Assembly (NCBI GenBank): GCA_910586755.1
Contig: CAJUJM010000070.1
Location: forward strand, 1-64,000
From: an uncultured Lachnospiraceae bacterium
GTDB lineage: Bacteria; Bacillota; Clostridia; Lachnospirales; Lachnospiraceae
Reading direction: 5' to 3'
Length of the DNA stretch: 64,000 nt
The notes below the pieces were generated by a model. That model had not been told where the DNA came from. It was given only the letters and a program-made list of their open reading frames with translations, and ran no database searches. The position numbers and the translations under genes were made by a program. Shown one piece after another: positions 45,063 through 52,428 of the stretch (the stretch's first letter is position 1; the number at the start of each line of letters is the position of its first letter).

Positions 45063-45946
45063 AGAGAACAATAAAGTGGACATTACTTCCGTTATTTTTA
45101 ATAGCAGCCGTTATCCTGCTGGCCTCCAGCATGGTAACCACCACCGCCAGGGAATATAAGCTGATCACCCAGTTTGGAAAAGTGGTTCGGATCAGCTCTG
45201 AACCGGGCTTAAGTTTTAAGATCCCTTTTATCCAGGAAGTGCAGAGTGTTCCCAAATATAAGATGATTTCCGATCTGGTGCCCAGCGATGTTACCACCAA
45301 GGATAAAAAGGTTATGACTGTGGACAGCTTTGTTATCTGGGATATTTCAGATCCTTTAAAATATCTGACCACCTTAAATGCCAATAAAGAAAACGCCGAG
45401 GTGCGTATCGGCAATGTGGTTTACAATTCCATTAAAAACGTGCTGGCCGCCACCAACCAGGAAGATATTATTACCGGCCGGGACGGCAAACTGGCGCTGA
45501 CAATTACGGAGAATATCGGCGGAGCCCTGGACAGCTACGGTATCCGCATCTATGCGGTGGAGACCAAAAAGCTGGATCTGCCTGACTCTAATAAAGAGAG
45601 CGTATACGCCCGAATGATTTCCGAGAGAAACAACATTGCCGCCGGTTACAAGGCGGACGGCGAGTATGAGTCCAAGCTGATTATGAACAAGACTGACCGT
45701 ACGGTAAGGGAGACCGTTGCCAAAGCGGACGCGGATGCGGAAAAGATAAAGGCCGAAGGCGAGGCTGAGTACATGCGGATCCTGTCTGAAGCCTATAACG
45801 ACGAGTCCAAGGCGGATTTTTATAACTTTGTCCGTTCTCTGGATGCCTTAAAAGCTTCCATGGTCGGTCAGAACAAAACTATTGTTCTGGATTCGGACAG
45901 TGAACTGGCGCGGATTTTAAGCGGAAATAATTTTTCTGGATTTTAG
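45059..45946 (+). CDS. hflC: HflC-like SPFH/band 7 membrane protein
   Basis: A 295-residue SPFH protein: one N-terminal membrane helix (about 8-25), the SPFH domain (ITQFGKVVRISSEPGLSFKIPFIQEVQSV), and a helical C-terminus with ETVAKADADAEKIKAEGEAEYMRIL, the typical HflC repeat-like helix. It pairs with the preceding HflK-like protein; the start overlaps the hflK stop. The promoter of iorA lies just beyond its stop. Confidence 0.88.
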   Translation: MKRTIKWTLLPLFLIAAVILLASSMVTTTAREYKLITQFGKVVRISSEPGLSFKIPFIQEVQSVPKYKMISDLVPSDVTTKDKKVMTVDSFVIWDISDPLKYLTTLNANKENAEVRIGNVVYNSIKNVLAATNQEDIITGRDGKLALTITENIGGALDSYGIRIYAVETKKLDLPDSNKESVYARMISERNNIAAGYKADGEYESKLIMNKTDRTVRETVAKADADAEKIKAEGEAEYMRILSEAYNDESKADFYNFVRSLDALKASMVGQNKTIVLDSDSELARILSGNNFSGF

Positions 45947-45956
45947 TGCGTTGATG

Positions 45957-45965
45957 TGCTATACT
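45957..45965 (+). promoter_or_regulatory. Extended -10 promoter for iorAB
   Basis: TGC-TATACT fits an extended -10 element, with only a weak -35 match 17 nt upstream. It lies just after the hflC stop, about 53 bp before the TTG start of iorA. Confidence 0.45.
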
Positions 45966-46017
45966 CTTGAGCAAGCAGTGCATTTGCCCCAGAACCCTGC
46001 AAAGGAGGAAACTGAAA

Positions 46018-47757
46018 TTGAGTGAAAAGAAGATTATGTTAGGAAATGAAGCCTATGCCAGAGGCGCATGGGAAGCTGGAGTGAAAGTATCCGCCGCTTA
46101 CCCGGGAACTCCCAGCACAGAGATCAGTGAGAATTTAGCCAAATACAGCGAAGTTTACGCTGAGTGGTCTCCCAATGAAAAGGTAGCTGCAGAGGTGGCC
46201 ATCGGCGCATCCATCAGCGGTGTCCGGGCTTTGGCTTCTATGAAGCATGTAGGATTAAACGTAGCGGCGGATCCCTTATATACTGCCGCATATACTGGAG
46301 TGGGCGGCGGTCTGGTATTGATTGTAGCCGACGATCCGGGTATGTACAGCTCCCAGAATGAGCAGGATACCCGCATGATTGGCCACGCCGCCAATGTGCC
46401 GGTATTAGAACCTTCTGACAGCCAGGAGGCCAAGGATTTTGTGAAGCTGGCCTATGACATCAGCGAGAAGTATGATACCCCGGTAATTGTCCGCAGCACC
46501 ACCAGGCTGTCCCACTCTCAGGGCGTGGTAACTCTGGAAGAACGGGTGGTTCCGGAGGATAAGCCCTATGAGAGAAATCCGGCCAAGTACGTGATGATGC
46601 CCGGCAACGCCAAAGGCCGCCATCTGGTGGTGGAGGCCAGAATGAAAAAGCTTTCTGAGGATGCTTCCTCCCTGCCTTTCAACCGGGCAGAGTACAGAGA
46701 TTTGTCAGTAGGCTTTATCACCAGCGGAATTCCCTATCAGTATGTAAAGGAGGCAATGCCAAATGCGTCCGTTTTAAAGCTGGGAATGGTTCATCCTCTT
46801 CCCAGAAAGCTTATTGAGGAATTTGCCTCCAAAGTGGACGAACTCTACATTTTTGAGGAATTAGAGCCGGTATTTGAGGAACAGATAAAGTCCTGGGGAA
46901 TCAAGGCCCAGGGCAAGGAGATTTTTACCCTTCAGGGCGAATACAGCGCCAATTTAATCCGTACCCGGGTACTGGGCGAGACCATCAAGGCTGCCGAACC
47001 GGCCAAGGTTCCGGCAAGACCGCCGATTCTTTGCCCCGGATGTCCCCACAGAAGCGTGTATTCTGTATTGAACCGTCTGAAAATTCACGCTGCCGGTGAC
47101 ATTGGCTGCTACACGTTAGGCGCGGTAGCACCCCTAAATGTTGTGGATACCACCATCTGTATGGGAGCCAGCATTTCCTCCTTACACGGCATGGAAAAGG
47201 CAAAAGGAAGGGAATATATTAAAAACTGGGTAGCCGTTATCGGCGATTCCACCTTTTTACATACCGGCATCAATTCCCTGATGAATATGGTTTACAACAA
47301 GTCTGCCGGAACCGTAATGATTTTGGACAACTCCACCACCGGTATGACCGGCCATCAGGATCACGCCGCTACCGGTAAAACTTTAAAAGGCGAAACAACC
47401 TATGCTATCAGCCTGTATCATCTGTGCAAGGCCATGGGCATTGAACATGTATACGAAGTGAATGCCTTTGACATAGATGCCTTGGCAGAGATTGTCAAAA
47501 GGGAAACAGCAAGGGATCAGGTTTCCGTCATCATCACCAAGTCCCCCTGTGTACTGTTAAAAGGAGTGACCTTTGAGAATAAGTGCCGGGAAGTTTCCGA
47601 CAAATGCAAAAAGTGCGGCCAGTGTTTAAAGCCCGGCTGTCCCGCGCTGACGAAAAATGCAGACGGAACCATCAAAATCAACGCCGCTATGTGCAATGGC
47701 TGCGGCCTTTGCAGAAAGCTGTGTAAGTTTGATGCCATTGAGGAGGTAAAAGCGTGA
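46018..47757 (+). CDS. iorA: Indolepyruvate:ferredoxin oxidoreductase, alpha subunit
   Basis: A 579-residue TPP-dependent 2-oxoacid oxidoreductase subunit. The N-terminal pyrimidine-binding-like domain starts MLGNEAYARGAWEAGVKVSAAYPGTPSTEI. The TPP-binding part has CPGCPHR, GDIGCYTLG and GDSTFLHTG. The C-terminus carries two ferredoxin motifs (CKKCGQC and CNGCGLCRKLC). It oxidatively decarboxylates aryl pyruvates to aryl-acetyl-CoA, passing electrons to ferredoxin, in aromatic amino acid fermentation. I chose TTG 46018 because AAAGGAGGAA lies directly upstream and the homologous region starts there; the in-frame codons further upstream have no such site. iorB overlaps its stop. Confidence 0.95.
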   Translation: MSEKKIMLGNEAYARGAWEAGVKVSAAYPGTPSTEISENLAKYSEVYAEWSPNEKVAAEVAIGASISGVRALASMKHVGLNVAADPLYTAAYTGVGGGLVLIVADDPGMYSSQNEQDTRMIGHAANVPVLEPSDSQEAKDFVKLAYDISEKYDTPVIVRSTTRLSHSQGVVTLEERVVPEDKPYERNPAKYVMMPGNAKGRHLVVEARMKKLSEDASSLPFNRAEYRDLSVGFITSGIPYQYVKEAMPNASVLKLGMVHPLPRKLIEEFASKVDELYIFEELEPVFEEQIKSWGIKAQGKEIFTLQGEYSANLIRTRVLGETIKAAEPAKVPARPPILCPGCPHRSVYSVLNRLKIHAAGDIGCYTLGAVAPLNVVDTTICMGASISSLHGMEKAKGREYIKNWVAVIGDSTFLHTGINSLMNMVYNKSAGTVMILDNSTTGMTGHQDHAATGKTLKGETTYAISLYHLCKAMGIEHVYEVNAFDIDALAEIVKRETARDQVSVIITKSPCVLLKGVTFENKCREVSDKCKKCGQCLKPGCPALTKNADGTIKINAAMCNGCGLCRKLCKFDAIEEVKA

Positions 47758-48323
47758 TGACAAAGAATATTATGATTGTAGGCGTAGGCGGCCAGGGAAC
47801 CTTGCTTACCAGCCGGATTTTAGGCGGCATCGCCACGGCAGGCGGCTATGATGTAAAACTTTCTGAGGTGCACGGTATGGCTCAGAGAGGGGGCAGTGTG
47901 GTAACCTTTGTCCGTTACGGCGAAGAAGTGGCAGAACCTATTGTAGAAGAGGGCCAGGCAGATGTGCTCATCGCCTTTGAGCGGCTGGAAGCTCTTCGGT
48001 ATATTCAGTTTTTAAAGCCTCAGGGAGTGATTGTGGTAAATGATGAGCGTATTGATCCCATTACGGTGGTAACCGGAGCAGCAGAGTACCCGGAAGGAAT
48101 TTTAGATACCTTAAAAGAAGGCCATACCGTCTATTCCGTAGAGGCCGGAAAGAAGGCATTAGAACTTGGCAACAGCCGTACCTTTAATGTGATTGTGCTG
48201 GGGGTTGCTGCAAAACATATGGATTTTGCCAAGGAGCAGTGGCTGGAGGTTATTGAAAAGACTGTCCCGCCCAAGACGGTAGAATTAAATAAAAAGGCAT
48301 TTTTGCTGGGATATGAGATGTGA
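47757..48323 (+). CDS. iorB: Indolepyruvate:ferredoxin oxidoreductase, beta subunit
   Basis: A 188-residue gamma-type subunit of the 2-oxoacid:ferredoxin oxidoreductase family, with IMIVGVGGQGTLLTSRILGG at the start and SEVHGMAQRGGSVVTFVRYG near 37-56, both diagnostic. It completes the IorAB enzyme. ATG 47757 (or GTG 47754) is preceded by GAGGAGGT inside iorA. The two aminotransferases at 12649-14885 could produce its aryl-pyruvate substrates, though they are not linked. Confidence 0.94.
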   Translation: MTKNIMIVGVGGQGTLLTSRILGGIATAGGYDVKLSEVHGMAQRGGSVVTFVRYGEEVAEPIVEEGQADVLIAFERLEALRYIQFLKPQGVIVVNDERIDPITVVTGAAEYPEGILDTLKEGHTVYSVEAGKKALELGNSRTFNVIVLGVAAKHMDFAKEQWLEVIEKTVPPKTVELNKKAFLLGYEM

Positions 48324-48368
48324 TTGGTTAAGGGAAAGCTGAAAAGCTGAAAAAGATTCCGAAAAAAG

Positions 48369-48396
48369 TTGACTATTTTCAGAATTATGGTATTAT
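48369..48396 (+). promoter_or_regulatory. Promoter of the type III toxin-antitoxin locus
   Basis: TTGACT (48369-48374) with TATTAT (48391-48396, 16-nt spacer); an overlapping TATACT at 48394-48399 is an alternative -10. It lies just before the antitoxin RNA repeats. Confidence 0.65.
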
Positions 48397-48404
48397 ACTA
48401 TTAG

Positions 48405-48499
48405 TGGTGAGTCCTACCACAAAGTGGACTGCTAAAAGCGTTAGCAACTCTAATGGAGTTACTACACAAATGGCTATGCGGAAACGTATAGCCATTTTT
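48405..48499 (+). ncRNA. Candidate type III antitoxin RNA (ToxI/CptI-like)
   Basis: The leader between promoter and toxin holds a direct repeat with a 47-nt period: GAGTCCTACCACAAAGTGG (48409-48427) and GAGTTACTACACAAATGG (48456-48473), plus hairpins GCTAA-AAGCG-TTAGC and AACTC-TAATG-GAGTT between them. Repeat RNA, then terminator, then toxin gene is the standard type III order. CptI antitoxins have repeats of about this size. Only about 1.4 repeats are present. Confidence 0.65.
48470..48499 (+). terminator. Terminator between antitoxin RNA and toxin gene
   Basis: ATGGCTATGCG pairs with CGTATAGCCAT over 11 bp (one G-T) closed by a GAAA tetraloop, followed by TTTT. In type III systems this leaky terminator sets an excess of antitoxin RNA over toxin mRNA. 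Confidence 0.88.
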
Positions 48500-48512
48500 C
48501 ATGAGGAGATAT

Positions 48513-49010
48513 ATGCAGACGGGTTTTAAACTATACAAAGTGGATATGAAATATATCCGTAATCTACATAATATAGATGATAAAGTGCTTTCTGTTTCAC
48601 CGCAGGCAGGAAAGGATAACAGGGTTTTCATAGGAATTGTTATTGTCTGTGGAAGCCACAAATACTGCATACCGCTTTCATCGCCAAAAGAAAAGCATAA
48701 GAAGATGAAAAACTCTATGGATTTTTCCAAGATTGAAATAAATGGAAAATTATTAGGTGTTTTAAAATTTAATCTGATGATACCCATTGAAGATGAACAA
48801 GTACGGCATGTTGATACAACCATATTCAAGAGAGACAGGGAAAACATCAGGTATTACAAGAAAGAGGGGCACAAAATAAACCTCTCTTTATGTTGCATAA
48901 ATAATATTCATTTTTTACGGGAGATTGACAATGGAAAAGGTAATTGCAATCATAATTTGCTTTGCACTTTCAATGCTATTGACAGGTTGCGAGAAAACGC
49001 CTGTATCTGA
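48513..49010 (+). pseudogene. ToxN/AbiQ-CptN family endoribonuclease toxin, C-terminus apparently replaced
   Basis: A 165-residue reading frame whose first 118 or so residues match the type III toxin family: FKLYKVDMKYIRNLHN at the start, FIGIVI, the active-site loop IPLSSPKEKHKKMKN (53-67) and LLGVLKFNLMIPI (80-92). Family toxins cut RNA and are held inactive by repeat RNA. After RYYKKEG (about 113-119) the sequence no longer looks like the family (NLSLCCINNIHFLREIDNG and onward) and the last 80 nt overlap the lipoprotein gene in another frame. This suggests a recombination scar that replaced the native C-terminal helices. ATG 48513 follows GAGGAG; ATG 48501 contains that site. It may be inactive. 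Confidence 0.72.
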
Positions 49011-49491
49011 GAGTGGTGAACCTTCAAACTCTAACAGTGTAATCAAATGGTTTGATTGCCTTAACGGAGATGAAATGAGCTCTGACGGCATTAGAGAATA
49101 TAATTTGGACGAATTTTCAGGAGTTACCTTCCGGTGGCATTATGTGGAGCTGGAAGCTGTGACGGATGAGGAAATAGTTACACTTTATACTGGAATGCCA
49201 ATATGGAGCGTCTATTTCTATGACCTGACTGGCGACGGCAATCCAGAGATATGTTCAACGATAAGCTATGGTTCAGGAATGATTGATAATCGAATTATTA
49301 TTTATGATTATACCAGCGGCATAAGTTACGAACTTTCGGATCGAGGTAATTTTGACTATGTTCTCAATATGCAAGGAGACTCCCTTGTTGTTGAAAAGCG
49401 GGTTTATATGCAAGATGAACTGGTTGAATCAGGAGAACTGGTATTTCTGGATGATACAATTCAGATAAAAACAGAAGGATTGAGGTTTTAG
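48931..49491 (+). CDS. Small lipoprotein of unknown function
   Basis: A 186-residue protein with a signal peptide ending in lipobox LLTGC (Cys20), so it is probably anchored outside the membrane. The mature part contains FYDLTGDGNPEICSTISYGSG, a DxxGDGxxE calcium-loop-like motif of the kind seen in FG-GAP/VCBS-type repeats. I recognise no named family. It is AT-rich and starts inside the truncated toxin frame, with GGGAGA upstream. The DUF5131 gene follows after 2 bp. Confidence 0.75.
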   Translation: MEKVIAIIICFALSMLLTGCEKTPVSESGEPSNSNSVIKWFDCLNGDEMSSDGIREYNLDEFSGVTFRWHYVELEAVTDEEIVTLYTGMPIWSVYFYDLTGDGNPEICSTISYGSGMIDNRIIIYDYTSGISYELSDRGNFDYVLNMQGDSLVVEKRVYMQDELVESGELVFLDDTIQIKTEGLRF

Positions 49492-49493
49492 AA

Positions 49494-50210
49494 ATGGCAA
49501 TGTGGAACCCGTGGCGCGGCTGCCGTAAATGCAGCGAAGGCTGTTTATACTGTTACATACATAAAGGTGATATAAAGCGTGGTGTCAATACGGCTGAAAT
49601 TGTAAAGACAAAGGATTTTGCAAAGCCCATAGAGAAAAAGAAAAATGGCGAGTACAAAATGAAATCAGGAATTGTCTATCTGTGTTTTTCCACCGATTTT
49701 CTCATAGAAGAGGCAGACAGTTGGCGCGGTGACTGCTGGCAGATGATAAGGCAGCGGCAGGATTGCACGTTCCTTTTTCTCACAAAACGCATAGACCGGT
49801 TTATGGATTGTATTCCCGATGATTGGGGCAGCGGATATGAAAATGTTGTAGTCTGCTGCACCGTAGAAAATCAGAAAAATGCGGATTATAAGCTCAGTAT
49901 ATTTAAAGAACTGCCAATAAAACATAAGTGTATTACGGCACAGCCCTTAATTGAAGCGATTCGCCTTGGAAAATATCTTGATGGTATTGAGCTTGTTGTG
50001 GCCGGCGGCGAATCAGACAGAAACGCCCGTCCTCTTGATTACGACTGGGTATTGGATATCCGAGAGCAATGTATTCAGAAAAAGGTCAATTTTGAGTTTC
50101 GTCAATGTGGTACACACTTTATAAAAGACGGAAAGAACTACACAATTCAAACAAAGGATTTAACAAAGCAGGCGAAACTTGCCAACATTGATTACAATGT
50201 GAATGAGTAA
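49494..50210 (+). CDS. DUF5131 (phage Gp37/Gp68-like) family protein
   Basis: A 238-residue protein. The N-terminal AMWNPWRGCRKCSEGCLYCYIH (2-23) has the cysteine cluster typical of DUF5131, formerly called phage Gp37Gp68, a family with radical-SAM-like cysteines often found on phages and mobile islands. FLFLTKRIDRFMDCIPDDW and VVAGGESDRNARPL are also typical. Biochemical function is unknown. AT-rich, with weak ribosome-binding signal, and probably co-transcribed with the lipoprotein gene. Confidence 0.82.
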   Translation: MAMWNPWRGCRKCSEGCLYCYIHKGDIKRGVNTAEIVKTKDFAKPIEKKKNGEYKMKSGIVYLCFSTDFLIEEADSWRGDCWQMIRQRQDCTFLFLTKRIDRFMDCIPDDWGSGYENVVVCCTVENQKNADYKLSIFKELPIKHKCITAQPLIEAIRLGKYLDGIELVVAGGESDRNARPLDYDWVLDIREQCIQKKVNFEFRQCGTHFIKDGKNYTIQTKDLTKQAKLANIDYNVNE

Positions 50211-50245
50211 CCAGGGTGACAACTTCCCGTTTGTCAATAATCCTC

Positions 50246-50280
50246 AAAAGGCAGCCGCCCCGTCAAAGCGTCTGCCTTTT
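50246..50280. terminator. Bidirectional terminator at the right edge of the accessory patch
   Basis: AAAAGGCAG (50246-50254) pairs perfectly with CTGCCTTTT (50272-50280). It ends the plus-strand DUF5131 gene and the minus-strand glycosyltransferase gene. A smaller GACAA/TTGTC hairpin precedes it at 50218-50236. Confidence 0.85.
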
Positions 50281-50310
50281 CCCTGTCAATAGCGGTGTCA
50301 TAGTTTATCC

Positions 50311-51390
50311 CTATCTCTTCATGGCTTTCAATCTGATTTTGGCCGGTTCATAGCCGTCTCTTGCCGCCATGCGGTAATACTTTACCGCGGCTTCTGCCTG
50401 GCCCGACACCTCATACCAGGCGCCCAGATTATAAGCGGCCTTGAAAGAGCCGGTCCCTACTACGCCTCCAAGCTCCGGCTGCTCCCCCAGCCTGAGACAT
50501 TGCAGATAACAGCTCTCAATGCGGGGAAGCAGGCCCACATATCTGGCCACATCAGACAGCACCCGTTTCATATAAAAGAGGCCGCATACAAAACAAAAGT
50601 CTGACCAGGAACCAAGTTTCTCATCTTCCCCTTCTATGATTTCGGCAGCCTCATCCAGGCACTGGGGAGTACCCAGATCCAGAAGGGTATAAAGATAGAG
50701 AACCGTTCCTTCTGCCCGGTAAGCCGCCTGCGGATCGGCCAGCCGGTAGAAATTACGAAAGTATTCCAGGCTTTCTTCCAACTGCTTCAGATTTCTCAGA
50801 GTGGAAGCCAGCTGAAACTGATAGTATCCATCCTCCGGATCCTCGTTTACTGCTTTCCGCAAATAGGGAAGATTCCGTTCTCCTTTATCCTCATACAGAT
50901 ACCCGTCATGGTCTGCCGCCAGAGGAAGGCTGTAGCATGGATAATTTCCCTCCGGCTGTTCATGGATGATCCCGGTGTACCGTACTCCCTTTGGCAAAAT
51001 CCTGGGGAGCACAGACGTGCTCTGGCTGATTCCGTCCTGATCCAGGTAAGAATCATACCGGGTGATTCCACCCAGCCACATTCCGCTTCGGCCCTTTAAA
51101 AGTTTCTCCAAGTTTTTGCGGCTGCAGGGCCGTAAATACTCATCTGCGTCCAGGATCAGATTCCAGTCGGCATCGGACTGATCCAGGGCAAAATTCCGGG
51201 CGGCGGAAAAGTCGTTGATCCACGGAAAGTCAAACACCTTTGCCCCCATTTCCTTTGCGATCTGTACAGTTTTGTCTGTGGAGCCGGTGTCTGCAATGAT
51301 GATCTCGTTCACCAGCCCTCTGGCGGCTTTCAGACATTTCATCAAAGACCGTTCTTCATTTTTTACAATCATCACCAGATTGAATTTCAT
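50311..51390 (-). CDS. Family 2 glycosyltransferase with TPR-like C-terminus
   Basis: A 359-residue cytoplasmic protein. The N-terminal GT-A domain begins MKFNLVMIVKNEERSLMKCL, with IADTGSTDKTVQIA and the metal-binding LDADEYL near 78-85. After about residue 185 the protein is helical with a pattern typical of tetratricopeptide repeats (DPEDGYYQFQLASTLRNLKQLEESLEYF; AAYNLGAWYEVSGQAEAAVKYYRMAARDG). Such GT2-TPR proteins often glycosylate proteins or peptides, including SunS-like enzymes, but no peptide precursor is adjacent. GGGAGGG precedes the start. Confidence 0.88.
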   Translation of the reverse strand: MKFNLVMIVKNEERSLMKCLKAARGLVNEIIIADTGSTDKTVQIAKEMGAKVFDFPWINDFSAARNFALDQSDADWNLILDADEYLRPCSRKNLEKLLKGRSGMWLGGITRYDSYLDQDGISQSTSVLPRILPKGVRYTGIIHEQPEGNYPCYSLPLAADHDGYLYEDKGERNLPYLRKAVNEDPEDGYYQFQLASTLRNLKQLEESLEYFRNFYRLADPQAAYRAEGTVLYLYTLLDLGTPQCLDEAAEIIEGEDEKLGSWSDFCFVCGLFYMKRVLSDVARYVGLLPRIESCYLQCLRLGEQPELGGVVGTGSFKAAYNLGAWYEVSGQAEAAVKYYRMAARDGYEPAKIRLKAMKR

Positions 51391-51488
51391 AGAGTATCCC
51401 TCCCCGGCAGATATTATTCCTCTTAATGTACACTAGTTTTTCGCTTTTCGTCAAGTGAAATGTTTGGTTTTATTATAAGGCCTGTAAG

Positions 51489-51878
51489 CTATCTCCGATA
51501 TCCGGAGGCAGAAACCACTGCCACTTTGGTTCCCAGGTCATCGGTGATTTCCGTCTCGTAAAAGCAGGCATGGCGGCCCTCCTTTATGGGCCGGGTAACG
51601 GAGGTGAGAACGTTTCCTTTTGCGCCGGACAGAAACTGAATTTGACTGCTTAAAGTAACGGTTCCCATTCCCTTAAAATTGGCGGCAGCGGCAAAGCCGA
51701 AATCTGCCAGGGTAAAAAGCGCCCCGCCCATAACGGCCCCCACAGCATTGCGGTGATTGTCCGTAATGACCATGGTACAGACAGCGCCGTTTTCATCCAG
51801 TTTCTCCAGTACAATTCCCGCTGCACAGGTGGCAAACTTGTCCTTCTGAAAAAAATTTTTGGCTTCTTCTAATGTCAT
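51489..51878 (-). CDS. PaaI-type hotdog-fold thioesterase
   Basis: A 129-residue hotdog protein. The motif HRNAVGAVMGGALFTLADFGFAAAAN near 46-71 is the signature helix of the PaaI/YdiI thioesterases, which cleave acyl- or phenylacetyl-CoA. I chose the ATG at 51878 because AGGAGG lies 6 nt upstream; the in-frame start at 51956 would run into the palindromic element and has no such signal. Monocistronic on the minus strand. Confidence 0.9.
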   Translation of the reverse strand: MTLEEAKNFFQKDKFATCAAGIVLEKLDENGAVCTMVITDNHRNAVGAVMGGALFTLADFGFAAAANFKGMGTVTLSSQIQFLSGAKGNVLTSVTRPIKEGRHACFYETEITDDLGTKVAVVSASGYRR

Positions 51879-51914
51879 AATGCGCCTCCTTGCGATATCT
51901 GATGTTTTGAGTAG

Positions 51915-52056
51915 CAATTCAGACGGGGCGTCTTCTTGTCCGGCTGTGCCGGACAAGAAGCTGGGATATCCATTCGATGGGGGATTTGAGATGAAGTTTT
52001 ACTTACAAGCGAGCTTGACGTAAAATTTCATCTCAAATCCCCCGCCGTCTGAACTG
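51915..52056. repeat. 142-bp palindromic element folding as a three-way junction
   Basis: Outer arms CAATTCAGACGG (51915-51926) and CCGTCTGAACTG (52045-52056) pair with one mismatch. Inside, CTTCTTGTCCGGC-TGT-GCCGGACAAGAAG (51932-51960) is a perfect 13-bp hairpin, and 24-nt arms at 51979-52002 and 52020-52043 pair with one mismatch around a small CAAGC/GCTTG hairpin. It lies upstream of the thioesterase (minus) and 6S RNA (plus) genes. It contains no gene. Confidence 0.85.
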
Positions 52057-52094
52057 TTACGTTCTATTTTACCATAACTGGGAGAAAAAGTATC

Positions 52095-52123
52095 TTGAAA
52101 TTATGAATCTTTTATTGTATACT
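52095..52123 (+). promoter_or_regulatory. Promoter of the 6S RNA gene
   Basis: TTGAAA (52095-52100), 17-nt spacer, TATACT (52118-52123). Predicted transcription start near 52130. Confidence 0.75.
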
Positions 52124-52129
52124 TAGTTT

Positions 52130-52332
52130 ATGTTAAACATGTGATTCTGTAACACCTGGAATGTTCGACACTCTTACGTATTTGAACCTACACTATGACA
52201 TCGGGATTCCAATATTTTCAGGCGGATGCCGGGCCTCCTTTGAGTGGATGGCAGAAGTCTGATTGAGGTTGCCCACCTAGCTTCGCTAGGGGTCAATTAG
52301 TAAGAAACGGCATTTTGGGGTTACAGAAGAGA
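52130..52332 (+). ncRNA. ssrS: 6S RNA
   Basis: A non-coding gene in the 372-bp gap before the AI-2E-family gene. Pairing of the two halves gives the 6S shape: GTAAC (52149-52153) with GTTAC (52320-52324) and AATG with CATT close the base, TCTTAC pairs with GTAAGA, and AACCT with AGGTT, leaving a central bubble whose 3-prime side folds as CCTAG-CTTCG-CTAGG. A long apical arm includes GGCGGATGCCGGGCC. 6S RNA mimics an open promoter and binds sigma-A RNA polymerase. The exact ends are set by the promoter and terminator. Confidence 0.85.
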
Positions 52333-52333
52333 A

Positions 52334-52356
52334 AAGCAGCGAGAAATCGCTGCTTT
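52334..52356 (+). terminator. 6S RNA terminator
   Basis: AAGCAGCGA (52334-52342) and TCGCTGCTT (52347-52355) pair perfectly around a 4-nt loop, followed by a short T-stretch. Confidence 0.8.
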
Positions 52357-52428
52357 ATCTGTACAATAGACTATCCAGAAAATGGAAGAAACGGCGTTTT
52401 TTTCCGAAAACCTATGGAGTAATCATCT

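Noticed and set aside
45967..46017. Upstream start for iorA
   Set aside because: The extra residues include the ribosome-binding region AAAGGAGGAA and do not resemble the family; TTG 46018 fits better.
48405..48499. Hairpin-rich leader as an antibiotic-responsive attenuator
   Set aside because: A leader with a terminator before a gene could be an attenuator, but there is no leader peptide, and the downstream gene is a ToxN-like protein, so antitoxin repeats explain it better.
51879..51956. Longer start for the PaaI-type thioesterase
   Set aside because: The extension translates part of the palindromic element and lacks a ribosome-binding site, whereas the ATG at 51878 has AGGAGG and begins at the usual family N-terminus.
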